NCBI GenBank assembly: GCA_039881045.1
Contig: JAYWVB010000076.1
Coordinates: forward strand, 1 to 64,000
Direction: 5' to 3'
Origin: Chaetomium olivaceum
Taxonomy: Eukaryota; Ascomycota; Sordariomycetes; Sordariales; Chaetomiaceae
DNA: 64,000 nucleotides
Part shown: in pieces, positions 49,855 to 61,602 of the stretch
Layout of the letters: each line of letters opens with the position of its first letter
Position numbering within the stretch: position 1 is the stretch's first letter
The notes under the pieces: model-generated
Told to the model about the DNA's origin: nothing
The model's input: the letters and a program-made list of their open reading frames with translations, nothing else
The model's database searches: none
Position numbers and translations under genes: made by a program

Positions 49855-51383
49855 TCAAATAGCAGCAACCAGCAGCCCAACCGCGCTCGCTTGCTTGCCG
49901 ATGGTCGAGTTCAGGAATGGTCCAACCCAGCTGACGTCGTACAGGTCCGTCGCCTCGCCCCTCGCATAGGCGTACGCGCTCTCGGCGTTCTGCTGGAGAT
50001 AGCTGCGGTAAGGGTCGGCTGTGTGTGCGTGGGAAAGGGGGGTTAGCTACTCTTTTCTTCTTTTTTTTCTTTTTCTATTTTTTCTCCCTCTTCTTGTTCT
50101 ACTAGCCGGGCTTGGGATGGAGCGGTGGGCAGTGCTGGGGACGAGAGTAATATGGTGGTGCTTTGATATTTCGTGGGGCCGGGAGAGATGGCTTGGAAAA
50201 GAAAAGAAGGGGGTGTAAAAAGGAAAAAAAGAAAAAGACACATACCACTGCCATCCGGGATCGTGTTGCTTAGTTCGTCCAGATTATACGCGAACACGCC
50301 CTTGAAGACCTGCTGGTCGTGGTTGCAGCCGTTCGCCTCATCTGGCTCGCACGCCGCCTCGGTCAGGATGCCGTCCTTGCTGAGCTGCGGGGTGGTCAGG
50401 GACGAGAGGACTGCGTCGGCGATCGTGTAGGCGGAGTCTAGATAGGCGTCGGAGGCGGTGGCTTGGTAGAGTTCTGTGTTTAGGGAGGTTAGGGGATTGG
50501 GCCGGTTGGTTGTTAGGGGGCTCGCTGAAGGAGGGGGGTAAAAGGGGAGAAACGGACCGACGAGGGCGCCGATGATGACGCCTTGGTTATAGGTCCAGAC
50601 GGGCAGTTTGTTATTGTAGCAGGCACCGTTGCTGCTTGAGGCCAGGCCGTCGTTTATCAGGCTGTCGTTTTTGATCATGCCCGATCCCTGGAACCATGAC
50701 CAGGCAGTTTCGGCCCGAGAGAGGTACTCCGTGTCGTTGTCGATGCGGTTGTGCAGCGACGCCGCGAGCTTGATGTACAGCTCGTTGGCGATGGCGTTCT
50801 TGTATGTTTTAGTCGCGATATCGACGAACATGCCACCGCCACAGGGGGACCAGGTCCAATAGTCGTACATGTATGCCTCGTCCTCGGCCGCGATGTCAAG
50901 GTAGGTGTTGTTGCCCGTCAGATCGTACATCCGGATCATGGCGAGCGCCCACCACCCCGTATCGTCAGTCGATGCTCCACGGAAGTCGCCGCCGGTGTCA
51001 GCCCACTGGGTCCTTTGCGCTTCGATGATGCTGTTGACCTGACCCAGGTAATCGCTAGAACCGGTTTTGCGCATGTAGTCTATAACGCTGGTCAGGGCAA
51101 CACCGCTCAACCACCAAGGGTCGCCAGGTGCCCAAATGGCCTCCGTAGAGGAATAGAACTTGTTGTTCAAAGCATCGATGGCTGCCGTTGCTGCGGCTCT
51201 GGTATCGAAATCTTGCCGTGGGCGTAGGAGGTCACTCCTGGCCCGAATCTGGCTCGCGCCAGAGTCGTCGGAGTAGGACCCAGGAACTGATCCGGCATTC
51301 TGATGGCGACCTTGGACGGATTGTACAAGACCTAGAGTCGCCCATAGGGAGCTGGGCCTCGCGAAGAAACTGGAAGGCTTCAT
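49855..51383 (-). CDS. Secreted GH76 alpha-1,6-mannanase-like protein (Dfg5/Dcw1 type)
   Basis: Glycoside hydrolase family 76 proteins cleave or transglycosylate alpha-1,6-mannan; the fungal Dfg5/Dcw1 group attaches GPI proteins to the cell wall. Residues 1 to about 25 form a signal peptide (LWATLGLVQSVQG). The catalytic Asp pair lies in GASTDDTGWWALAMIRMYDL (D140, D141). Further family blocks are APGDPWWLSGVALTSVIDYM and LPVWTYNQGVIIGALV. Exons: 51383..50558, 50473..50246 and 50018..49855, giving 405 residues, all in frame. The first intron (84 nt) is divisible by three and would be read through if missed. The C-terminus (STIGKQASAVGLLVAAI) is hydrophobic, but I cannot tell whether it is a GPI signal. 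Confidence 0.92.
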
Positions 51384-53772
51384 GGCGCCGACTGGTTGTA
51401 TTATCGAGCTGAACAGTAGAAAATATCACCACAAGGCACATATGTTTATAGCGTGTTGTCACATCCCCCACTACATTCCAAAGGCAGAGGGCTCGAGGTT
51501 CACTTGTGGGCCGAGCAACAGCGCATGACAACATGTCAAGCGTGCTTTTGCGTTGCAAAATCAGGCAACCAAGCATCATTGTTTACCTTCCACATGCACA
51601 TGGGACGAGCCGGAGGTAACAACCGACGCCTCGTGACTACTGTGCACGAAGCGGGCGACACGGAGTACATGGTAGGCCATGAGAGGGAGAGGGCCACAGC
51701 GACGGTAATCGAGGCCTCGAAGGCTGTCGGGTAGTTTGCGTACAGTCGTCATCATGTCCTTGCGCAACTGTGTTTTGTGGCCATGTGGGTGAAGGCCAAG
51801 TCGCGCCCGTATATCCAAGGTGCCCAGTACATACGACCTGTAATGGCTGGGTTTGTGTGCGGCATAACTAAGTGCTTTCCATCTTGTGCCTGGCTCCATC
51901 TGACCAAAAAAACAGGTACACGCAAGCGACATAGAGCTATCTCACACCACATTTCTCAGCCAAATCAAATCCGAATTTGATATAATAAGTTGCAATGCAA
52001 TCCTTCACTATTACGTTATTTATTTCCATAACATCACTTCCTCATCTTGTCTGGTACTTTGTGTACAGCTTGTTCAAGTGTCGTGCATGTGTCAATGGAA
52101 CTTGCAGGTGGACCCACCGAAGGTCGGTTTTGTGTGTACCTGTTTTTTTGGCCAGACGGAGCCTGGCCTAGCAGAAGCAAGCGTGGTTAGTTATGGAATT
52201 GCACAGCATGGGCAATCACTGTCTCGGGGCGTGAGTGTCGTCCAAGCGCATGGGCTTCATCGGCTGGTCCTTGCGGGGCTTTGCGTGTGTTCGGAGTCGT
52301 GTTCTTGAAACACTGACAAGAAATAGCTGGGGTGGGAAACGAGAAAGGAAAGCGGGTCGTTCGGAAACGGTCCAGACTGCGGGTTGATGCAGGTACCAGA
52401 AACATTGGGTTGCATTTGGGCCCGACTCACAATCTTCTGGCCTCCCTTCTGTGGATCTTGCAAAGACTGGATGATCTTGACATTGGGGTTTGAGCGGGAC
52501 TCAGTTTCGAGAACTGGGAGGAATTGATGTGCGGAAACCGCACGGTCCAAGATCGTTCGTTATCGATTGCACGAGTTAGTCTGGAGGGCTGAAATTTTGG
52601 ACCGATTTGTTCAGTCCTCGAAATCTTGATGGCAAAGTGAAATTCCCATCTTCCTCCATAATCTTCTTATCAGAGGCCAGGCAGATCCAACATTCCCACA
52701 AATAATCTGTACTCTATATGTAGTTACGAATAGATGGCGACGGACAGAACATGCTCTGTTCTCGGCCCAGCTCCAAAAAGCCAGAAACCGAGAACGTCAA
52801 TCTGTGAGTTGTTGCAAGACCCCGGCGAAGATCCTCATGCGATGGCGCCGGAAGGCCGGGCACCGAGGCAGTTCGTCAATTGTGGCGCCTCGCGTCGCTT
52901 TGCCGAGTTCCTCACATCCGCTCTTCCCGCTCTTCCCGTAACACGGCCAAGTCGCTGTGTACATCTATGTGTTGTGATGTACAAGCATTTGCTTCTTCAA
53001 CCCGCGGGTGAGTAAATGGACACAAACGAACAATATAAATCAAAACTACATATAGGCACCAAGAACCGAGATGATATTTCGCCCCCACGGCATGAATGGC
53101 GAAAGAAACCCGTTCCTCGACCTTCAATTCAGACCAAGAAACCGCGTCGAGCCGCCCCCATCATCCCACTTCTTCAACATCCTGACCAGTCAGCGCAGTC
53201 GGACGAGAGCCGGCTTGGAGTGGACAACCCGGAACCCCCTGTCATTAAAAATATGGCCTTGGCTTGACTCCCTCCTCTCACCAGTCGCCGTTTCAGCCGG
53301 CCATGGACCGGGGGCCACCAAGGGGCAGGGGCAGGGGGGCAAGACGATCGTCTAATTTGAGCCTGTCGGGGCCTGCCTGTTGCATCACCGCAGAAGATCC
53401 GAAAATCTGGTCGGCGTCCTCCCCGGTTGCGTCTCTTTTCTGCAGTTGGTTTATGCCCCTTTATGCCTGCCCCTCTTGTACGAGTCCTCCCGGCCGCCCA
53501 TTGTGTAGGAACCAACAAGCGACCAAGCAGCACAATCACAGGACGGATCGTATGCCCTGCCGTTAACAGCTGGCGGCGTATAAGTCGGAGACGTTGTCTT
53601 GACCGGCCCCATCCATGTGCGACACCAAATGCGGGCCTTGCGACGCGCGTCAGAGAAAGCAACGAGCAGGATCACTCCCTACCCCGGAGCCGCAGCCAGG
53701 TCACAGCGATAGAAGCGGTCAGCTATAACGTTTGTTCTTGATTAAGCCGGGGCAACGGAATCAACAGTCGAT
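51384..53772. other. Divergent intergenic region, no gene recognised
   Basis: 2.4 kb between the outward-facing starts of the GH76 gene (-) and the proline-rich gene (+). It has an AT-richer patch at 51960-52080. No supported gene. Confidence 0.5.
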
Positions 53773-56214
53773 ATGATGGGGGCCTCGACCCTGCAGCTCC
53801 CGAAGTCCGGGCAGTCTCGTTTCTCGAAAGCTCTTCCGGCCCCTCCTGCTCTACCACCTCTTGAGTTCGAGTCGACGCTTGACTTTTCATCACTGGCCCC
53901 CGAGAAGCCACTGCCCCTTCCAGAACGCAACGAGCCGCTGCCGCCCGTACCGCCAAAGAGAACCGAGGCTGATAAGGCCAAACCAACCACCATGGCCACG
54001 ATAGCCAAGCCACTGAACTCACCGCTGCCGTCCCTACCCCCCAAGTTCGCCGGCCCGCCACCGCGGAGCATCCCAAGGCGGCCCGTTGCAGCTCCCGTTA
54101 CCGTGACACCAGCGCTGGCACCAGCCTCTTCCCCGGCGCTGGCGTCTCCGAACCCGCCGCCCTCACCTGGGGGTTCCTACTCGAGTCTCCTATCAGCCTA
54201 CGACTCGCCGCCGTCGTCATCAGTAACTTCACCCAAGGGCGTGTTTGACTCAAAGAGCTCTTATTCGGTTGTGTCACCAAACCTAGATACGCAAAGAAGT
54301 GGCGCGCCGTCCGAAGCTCCGACCCGTGACTTGCCATCGCTGCCGTCGGATCAAAATGCACAAAAACAAGAGCACAACGGCAACCGAATCCCCGAGGGAG
54401 ATTCGAAAGAGTTGCCGCCGCCTCCGCCTTTGAAAGATGCCCAGCGCAGCAATCCGCGACCTCGAACGCCCACTGGCCTGCAAACCGAGATTGCGCAGCC
54501 ATCGACGTCGGCGATTACCGGATCGCCGTTAGGGAACGGCTCCCCGCAGCAAGAGCAACTTTGGAGGCGGCGATCGCTCAAGGCCGATAAAAGCTTGGCC
54601 GTTCCGGACCTCAAGCTCGTCTCCAGTCACGGTTCCACTGCCGCGTCAGCCCAAAACACCGAGCAGGGCGGGAGCGATCTGTTTTCGCAACCATTTCCAC
54701 TTCCTCCCCAGAGCAACCCCGAAACGCTTGAGCTCGGCACAACACAGCGAGCTCCACCACGAAGTACCAACGGAGGCCTGCCCGGACGGGATATCCGGCC
54801 CGCTGCTGGTCGGGAAACAGCCTCGCAAGGAGAAGCAAGTATGGGGCAAGAAGTGTCGCGGCTCAAAGAAAAGTTGGGGCACGGGAGGCAACAAGGAAGC
54901 CGGGAGGAACTGAAATCGAGGAACCAGGAAGCGCAGGAATACCAGAAGACGCTCAGTCCCGCGACATCTGCGGCCGTCTCCCCAGTCTCGGCTGCCCGTC
55001 TTCCCACGCCCGAGTATGGAACCAACGATGTCAAGAGCCCACTGCCGGACACGGTCGTTTCGCCATTATCCCCGGCATCATCGCTCGAGCTCCCTGGCGA
55101 GACAAAGTCGATTTCCCGGAAAGCTATCGGGGCTACAGAAGGGCAGTTGTACCATGCCAAGAGCAGCCAATCTCTAGCACCGGGACCGGTCAATACGGGA
55201 ATGAGCATGCGCTCGCCGATGGGTCTTCCAACGTCTCCGCGGCCTGGTGTGCCGAAGCAGACAGAGCTCCCCGCGGCTCCCGCGGTCGACCACGGCCAGG
55301 CCACGAACCAGACCCAGTTCCTGCCGGTATCCCAAACGCCAAACCAGAACCAGAACGCAACCCAGCCCCAATATACTGCCTACTCTCCACCGGCGGAGCG
55401 GGAACAGACGAGCCAAAAACAGTACATCCCGTACTCCCCGCCGGCCGACCGAAACGCTGGCCTAGGTTTAGCCCAGTTCCCAACGCCACCACTCAAGGCC
55501 GACGAAGACGAGCGCGCCCTGCCCGCGGCACCGCACCAGGAGCCATCACCAGTCGCTCCTCCCCAGTCCACCACCGCCCAACAACAGCCCCGCTGGCCCC
55601 AGAACCCCAGCCGCGATCCCATCCCGCGCACCATCTCCGAAACCGGCTCTGTCGAGACCGTCAAACCCTCCCACCCGCAAAACCAAGAAAACCCCACCCT
55701 CCTCCGCCAACAGCCCTCCCACCCCAGCCTAACCCTCACCGCCCCAGCGGGAGACTTCAGCCTCAACGCCAACACCGTTGTCCACGACAGCGACGGCAAC
55801 CTCCCCCCGCTGCGCGAACCCGACCCCAACGAGCCCGACACCACCAACCACCCGGGCGCCGCCCTCTTCCCGCGGGGTTGGTACACGCCGCTCCCTGCCG
55901 CAGACGCCCTCCCCGCGCCGTCGCCGCCCCGGCCGCCGACGGCGCGCCAGCGGAACTGCATCACGCAGCACCGCTACATGACGGCCAACCGGCAGCGCCA
56001 CAACCCCGTGCCGTGTCGCACATGTGGGCATGTGGACCGCAACGCCGAGTGCTACATCTGTAGTGCCTGCGCGCTGAATGTGTGCTCGGGTTGTGTGGCG
56101 GTGTTGAGGCGGTGTAAAGGGGATTTGGAGATGGTGGGGAAGGAGTTGGAGGCGGGGAGGGGGAGGAGGGTTGAGACGGGGGAGATGGAGATGGAGAGGG
56201 AGGTTGGGGCGTAG
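53773..56214 (+). CDS. Proline-rich protein with C-terminal cysteine cluster
   Basis: I cannot name this 813-residue protein. Most of it is disordered, rich in Pro, Ser and Gln. PPLP/PLPP-type motifs (EPLPPVPPKR, SLPPKFAGPPPRSIPRR) could bind SH3 or WW domains, and there is a repeated QYTAYSPPAERE / QYIPYSPPADRN unit. The C-terminal 80 residues are compact: RQRNCITQHRYMTANRQRHN followed by CRTCGHVDRNAECYIC and SACALNVCSGC, a C-x2-C-x8-C-x2-C-x2-C-x4-C-x2-C series (about residues 748-774) that looks like a zinc-binding module. The frame is uninterrupted. A second ATG follows directly (53776). A scaffold role is only an inference from the motif content. Confidence 0.75.
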   Translation: MMGASTLQLPKSGQSRFSKALPAPPALPPLEFESTLDFSSLAPEKPLPLPERNEPLPPVPPKRTEADKAKPTTMATIAKPLNSPLPSLPPKFAGPPPRSIPRRPVAAPVTVTPALAPASSPALASPNPPPSPGGSYSSLLSAYDSPPSSSVTSPKGVFDSKSSYSVVSPNLDTQRSGAPSEAPTRDLPSLPSDQNAQKQEHNGNRIPEGDSKELPPPPPLKDAQRSNPRPRTPTGLQTEIAQPSTSAITGSPLGNGSPQQEQLWRRRSLKADKSLAVPDLKLVSSHGSTAASAQNTEQGGSDLFSQPFPLPPQSNPETLELGTTQRAPPRSTNGGLPGRDIRPAAGRETASQGEASMGQEVSRLKEKLGHGRQQGSREELKSRNQEAQEYQKTLSPATSAAVSPVSAARLPTPEYGTNDVKSPLPDTVVSPLSPASSLELPGETKSISRKAIGATEGQLYHAKSSQSLAPGPVNTGMSMRSPMGLPTSPRPGVPKQTELPAAPAVDHGQATNQTQFLPVSQTPNQNQNATQPQYTAYSPPAEREQTSQKQYIPYSPPADRNAGLGLAQFPTPPLKADEDERALPAAPHQEPSPVAPPQSTTAQQQPRWPQNPSRDPIPRTISETGSVETVKPSHPQNQENPTLLRQQPSHPSLTLTAPAGDFSLNANTVVHDSDGNLPPLREPDPNEPDTTNHPGAALFPRGWYTPLPAADALPAPSPPRPPTARQRNCITQHRYMTANRQRHNPVPCRTCGHVDRNAECYICSACALNVCSGCVAVLRRCKGDLEMVGKELEAGRGRRVETGEMEMEREVGA

Positions 56215-57114
56215 AGAAGGATGAATACCTGGACGGTGGGCTGCGGGCATTTCTTTTGCATTTTCTTCGTTTCTTTTTCTTTTTTTCGTGGGGCCGTCTT
56301 TGATATATACGTATATTGGTGCCTGGTTGAAAAGCGGTAGATCTGCTTACCTGGGGGGTGGGTGAACTGACGGCTAGAAAAGCCTGGAGCTGATGATGAG
56401 CATATACACATATAAATGACGTGGCATAGGGGAACGCCATGGTCTGGAGATACCATTGGGAGGAGACATATATGGAGGGGTGCGTTTCTTTGGTATACAA
56501 CGGTTCAATGGAGATAGATAGTAACTCCCTCGGTACATACTTGGGTGCGTACACAGCAGATCTCTCGCTATGGTCGAGTGGTCGTTCAAAATACAGAGCC
56601 GTTCTGCCGCTACCTTTGCCTGTCATTTTCCCGATTGGCCGTCGACCTCAGTGCAAATCAAGTATTGGGGCAAGGTTGGGTACACTTGAGTTCTCCATTC
56701 TGCTTCGTTGTTTGTAGGTACATACATGTATGTATGTACAGTATTTCCACATTTGCAAGACAGGATGGCGATTTGCTGATAGCTCCGGTGCAACCCACTG
56801 TTTGCCAGGTGGCCCGCTGCAAGGGGCCAGCGTGCCAACGCAGCGCGCCTACCGCCTTGTGAGGCGCCGTCTAAAGCCAAGAACGCCCCATCGCCCCATC
56901 GCCCCATCAATCACAGGGGATCGCTTTAGCGTGTCAGCTTCGCCGGCTGCATCGATTGGAACCACAAATCAACGGCAACCATTGACGGGAATGCAGCGAC
57001 TCGGCGACTCGACAACTTCCAAATAAACAAACCCAAACTGGCCAACTCGTTGTCGGATCCATCATTGTCACGACATTGACATTGAAATTGGAGTTGAAAT
57101 TGAAATTGGCAACA
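56215..57114. other. Intergenic between two plus-strand genes
   Basis: 900 bp holding the proline-rich gene's 3' end and the next gene's promoter. A short GTAT/ACAT palindromic patch lies at about 56718-56742. Confidence 0.5.
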
Positions 57115-59058
57115 ATGGCATCAACAACATCCACCAGCGCATTATCGCGCGCGCGCTCACTGCGCAAACCGAGCAGCAGACCAGAAACCACCAGCAGCGG
57201 CAGCGGTGAACTGCGCAATGTTTCCCCCAGCAGATTGCCGATTAAGGGACAGCCATCGGGGGCAGCAGTCAATGCAACGACCCGCCTGACAAGAAGTGCC
57301 ACAACCAGCGCTGGCTCTACGAGGAGTAGCCGCCCGCTATCAGGCGTGTTTGCTCGTATCGCTTCGACGTCGCAGCAAGAGCGCGAGAAAACCAGCAGCC
57401 CTGCCCCAGAGCCATCACCCCCGGGCCGTCCTACCCGTGCGGCTTCCATACGCCAGGCGTCCATCTCGAGTCGGGCATCCACACCGGGGTTACCAGCCAC
57501 CCGGCCTACTACCTCTTCCGGGGTGCCCTCCTCTCGCCGGGTTGCTTCGGGAGCCAGCACCGCCCGGGAGCCGGACACCGGGCCCGCATCCCGGCATGCC
57601 CGCGCCAAGTCCTCCGTGACGGCCCTGTCCAGCAAAACAACCCTCCGGCCGCCGTCACAGACATCCACCACGAGCTCATCTACTACTACCGCGCCAGACC
57701 GCGCCCGTCCTCCCCTGACAAACTACACCCGGCGGTCACCGGGGTCAGCGGCGCCACCCTCGCCCACCACCAGCACCGCTCCCCGCCGACCACTCTCTAT
57801 CTCTTCACCCCCAACAGGACCCCCCAAACTCAGATCCGCCTCCCAAACCCAGGGCATCCCCAAATCCCACCTCTCCAAACCCCTCCCCTCCAAACCCCTC
57901 CCCTCCAAACCCCTCCCCTCTCCTCCCTCAACCAGCACAGCCAGCAAACCGACCACCACAACCAGGTCAACCACCAGGCCAACCACCAGGCCAACCACCA
58001 GTACAACCAAACCAACCACAACCACCTCCTCAACAACAACAACAACAACCCCTTCCACCCCCCCAAAACCAAAACCAAAACCCACCTTCAACACCCACCA
58101 ACAGCAGTACACCCCGCTCCACCCCCACCCCCAAAACCCCCCTAACCACTATCCTCGCCCCGCCCTCCCCCTCCAAACTGCCCGCCAACGTCGCCCTCTC
58201 CGCCGAAACCGCCCGCCTGCAGGCCGAGCTCTTGCAGCTGCATCTCCTGCACCGGGATGCGGGTGCTGTGCGGGGCGCGTGGGAGGGGAGTGCGCGGGAG
58301 GTGCTGCGCGACAAGTTTGAGGGGGTGCGTGAGGAGGGGGAGGTGGTGGAGGGGCTGGAGCGGGACGTAGCGGAGGGGAAGGTGGCGGAGGTGTTGAAGG
58401 GGTGGGGGGGGGCGGTGGGTGGGAAAGGAGGGGGGATGGGGATGGGGTTGGAGGAGAGGGTGGCGTTGCTGGATGGGCTGGTTACCGGGTTGTGGAGCGT
58501 GGGGGAGCCGGGAGGGGGCAGGTATGAGCGGGTGGTGAGCGGGTTTGAGGCGTGGGTTGGCGGGTGGAGAGGGTTTTGCAGGGGCGGAGAGGAGGGCGGA
58601 AAGGGGAGGGGGAGGAGGAGGGTATGGGGGCGAGGGATGATGGGGAGAGGAATGGGGAGAATAACGGGGAAAGTCACGGAAATGGTGGGAAGGGGGCGGG
58701 CGACGCGGAAGGGGAGGAGCTCTTCATCCCGACGCCCTCGCCGGCCTGGCGCGCGGAGCATGCCGCGCTTGTGCGCAAGCTGGACGAGTGGCGGCGGAAC
58801 CTGCTGGATCTGGGCGAGGCACCCCCCACCAGTGATGGCGAGGAACCGTCCAGCCTGAGCCGGATCTTGGCCGGGTGTCGCGCGCTGGTCACCGGGATGC
58901 TGGCCGAGCTGGAGGTCATGGAGCAGATGGAGCGGGAGGCGGTGGCGGACGAGATGGCGTGGGTGAGGGAGATGAATCGGCGGGGGTGGACGGAAAGGAG
59001 GAGGGGATGCCGAGGGCTGGGGCGATTTGGAGGGTTTTGTGAGGGGGGTATGGGTTAA
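57115..59058 (+). CDS. Ser/Thr/Pro-rich protein with a helical C-terminal region, frame-disrupted
   Basis: Function unknown. The first 340 codons encode Ser/Thr/Pro/Arg-rich sequence with tandem KPLPS units (three copies) and TTRPTT units. The C-terminal part is helical and charged: AETARLQAELLQLHLLHRDA, then LEERVALLDGLVTGLWSVG, then WRAEHAALVRKLDEWRRNLL and LEVMEQMEREAVADEMAWVR. These lie in different frames. Two single-base losses in C runs (about 58047-58054 and 58135-58141) and one in a G run (58603-58606) connect them. The true C-terminus is uncertain because other continuations exist near 58980-59058. It is possible that an intron accounts for part of this. The start at 57115 was preferred over 57076. 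Confidence 0.55.
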
Positions 59059-59700
59059 ATGTATAGCTTGCGTAGGGAGTTGACATGGACATGGACGGGG
59101 AAGGCACTTAATTGTATAGAATAGGAGGTTGGCACAGCCAAATATGAGGATGGCGAAAGGGACGGCAGGTATATCATGTTCAGCCACGGGCAGATACCAT
59201 TAACAGGCAAGGTTGTTTCACTTTTATGAAGTAATTCACAGATTTCACCACCTGCAAACCCACAAAGACACACACACACACACACACACACACAAGGTTC
59301 GCTTAGACTTTGAATTCCAGAGTGAAGAGCAAATAGAAACACCTAAGCCCGGTAGTGTTACATAACCAGATCCATACAATCATGCGGCCGAAAAAGAGCC
59401 GTGAAGCAAAGCCATTGAAAAGCGAATGCGCCCCAGAGTACCTTAACCGGTCATTGATAACGGAGCTGTAAAACGCGACGGAAATCATTATGCCTTCATC
59501 GCACACCAGCCCAGACCATCTGCTGGCTAGTTGAGCAAACAAGGTTCTCAGCTGTTACATGCAGACTGGAGAATAAGAGGTATCTTGCGAAACAGAAAAC
59601 AGAAATAAAGCAGGATGCGTGAAATTCTGGAAGCCATGGGAGGCCTGATTCCTAACTACATCCCTTGTGTAACAACATGGGCGCGCCCCTCCCGGCAGCT
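59059..59700. other. Convergent 3' region with a CA microsatellite
   Basis: 642 bp between the uncertain end of the Ser/Thr/Pro-rich gene (+) and the pacC stop (-). It contains the CA repeat listed next and no coding signal. Confidence 0.5.
59268..59294. repeat. (AC)n microsatellite
   Basis: About 13 uninterrupted AC units in the 3' flank shared by two convergent genes. Confidence 0.95.
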
Positions 59701-61602
59701 TTACTGCATAGGCGGCAGCGAGGGATAACTGACGCGGTCACGGCTGCGGTCGACCAGCATGGGGTCGATGCGGCTGTTGTCGACGCGGCCGTCGTCGGAG
59801 CCCTCCTCGTACTCGCGTCGCTCGAGCCGGTTGCGCACGTAGCCCCGGAGGAACTCGACCGCGCGCATGTTGTGCAGCCAGTCGTCGTACGACTCGCTCT
59901 CGCCGGCCTCGGACTCCTCGGAAGGCGAGCTCGCCGCGGCGCCGTCCGGGCCCTTGCCAGTGGGGGTGCGGTCGCCATCGCGGCGGGCGCCACTGGCGCT
60001 CTGCAGCATGCCGCCCGAGAGACGGCGCTCATTGTGGGCAAAGGTCGAACCGAGGCCGGCGGCCGACGGATACGGCAGGTTAGGGCGGCTCGGGAGACTC
60101 GGGTACGAGACCGAAGTGGAGCTGTGGCGGGACGACGGGGACAGGCCGACCGAAGAAGCGGTCGGGGAGTGGCCAGACGTGTACGACATGTTGCTCGACG
60201 GTGGGGTGACAGCGGGTGTGCCACCAGCCGAGTGGGTCGGCGCGCTAAGCGGAGACATGACCTGAGCAGCTGTGACGGCGTACCCATCGACGGCCGGGCG
60301 AGTCGCATATGTGGGGGAGTGGCGCATGTCAACGGGCGCATAGTGCGTGTTGGGCGAACCAGAGTTGTCGTAGATGGTCGACTGCATCTGCTCCAGCATG
60401 TGGTCGATCTGCTGAAGGTCTTCCTTGGTGCGGAGATTGGGCATGGGCGGCAGGTAGTAGTGCTGCGCCAGCGGGCCGTTCGGAGCACCGCCAACACCAC
60501 CGAGGGTATGGGGAGCCTGCGGCATGTACTCTGTGGCTAGGCCACCGCCGGCAGGCATACCGAGGGAGGAGTGGACGGGCATCAGCGAGCGGCCAATCTG
60601 GGCGTACGAGCGCGGGTCAATCTGGGCGCGCTTCATGTTTCCGAAAAACTCGTTCAGGCTGTCTGCGTCACGCTTCCGCGCGGCCTCGTTAAAACCGGCG
60701 GCCTGGTGGCCGATGTAGTCAGCTCGGGAACCGCCCATCGGGTGCTGGTAGTACATCGGGGTGTGGTACGTCGGCTGAGGTGCCTGGTGCTGCTGGCCGT
60801 AATAGCTAGCCTGACCATTCTGGTGGGGGTGGGCAAAGTGCGCCGGGTTAGTGCCGCGCATCTGGCCATTGTGATCATAGAAACCGGAAGGAGCTGTAAC
60901 CAAGATTAGTTTTGGGGTTTCAAGAGGGTAGTAGGGTAAATCAAGCAGAAATACGTACGCTTTGTGCCCGGGTGAGGACGGTAGTTGGGGTTCATGGCGC
61001 CCGACTGGTCCTGGGGGTTGCGACCCGGGACAAGAACCGAATCGTCGGCATGGGTCTTAACATGCTTCTTGAGATCCTGGGGACGCTTGAACGATTTGCC
61101 GCAGAAATCGCACTTATGCGGCTTGAGAGGCACATGAACCCGAATGTGCGAAGTGATGTGATCGCGCTTGACAGTCGTGGTGCGGCATTGGTTCCACTGG
61201 CAAGTCAAGTTCAGGTTGTTGGTGCTCTTGCGACCAACATGCTTCTCGCAAATGTGTTCCTAGAGAGGTGTCAGCGACTCGGTAAATCAATTAATTGGAA
61301 TTTAATTGGAATTTCCCGCAACAATTTTCCCAATGCCATTCTTCAAATTGAATTCACTCGGTGTGACTTACATAGAGGGCCTCGGCCGAGGTAAAGGGCT
61401 CCTTGCAGGCGCCCCAGTGGCAGACCAGGTTGTCATCCGGGCCTGCGCTAGACGAAGAGCTCGCAGTCGCACCGGTCGAGGGCGCGGGGGTATTGTCGTT
61501 GGAGGCAGGATTCGAGGTTCCCGGAGCCGCAGCTGCCGGAGCCGGAGCGGCATTGTTACCCTCCTGGGCCGGAGCCTGAGTGGGGGGTGAAATGGCCGAC
61601 AT
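59701..61602 (-). CDS. pacC: PacC/Rim101 pH-response transcription factor
   Basis: PacC activates alkaline genes and represses acid genes after two-step proteolysis, and binds GCCARG. Three C2H2 fingers lie at about residues 61-150: finger 1 starts at CHWGACKEPFTSAEALY and is split by intron 1, finger 2 starts at CQWNQCRTTTVKRDHITSHI, and finger 3 is CDFCGKSFKRPQDLKKHVKT. Further on are RKRDADSLNEFFGNMKRAQI and, near the C-terminus, the acidic/helical block SYDDWLHNMRAVEFLRGYV. Two YPSLP motifs (Tyr about 441 and 567) match the YPX(L/I) sites through which PalA recruits PacC; the second is eight residues from the stop. Exons: 61602..61372, 61259..60959 and 60893..59701, giving 574 residues, all in frame. 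Confidence 0.97.

Noticed and set aside
54627..55304. 225-codon minus-strand open frame
   Set aside because: Antisense to the proline-rich gene, whose own frame is longer and ends in a structured cysteine module.
222..59058. Programmed ribosomal frameshifting as the cause of the many frame changes
   Set aside because: The sites share no slippery heptamer or downstream structure and occur in unrelated housekeeping genes, so missing bases are far simpler.
59665..60540. 291-codon plus-strand open frame over pacC
   Set aside because: Antisense shadow of pacC exon 3, with no family resemblance.
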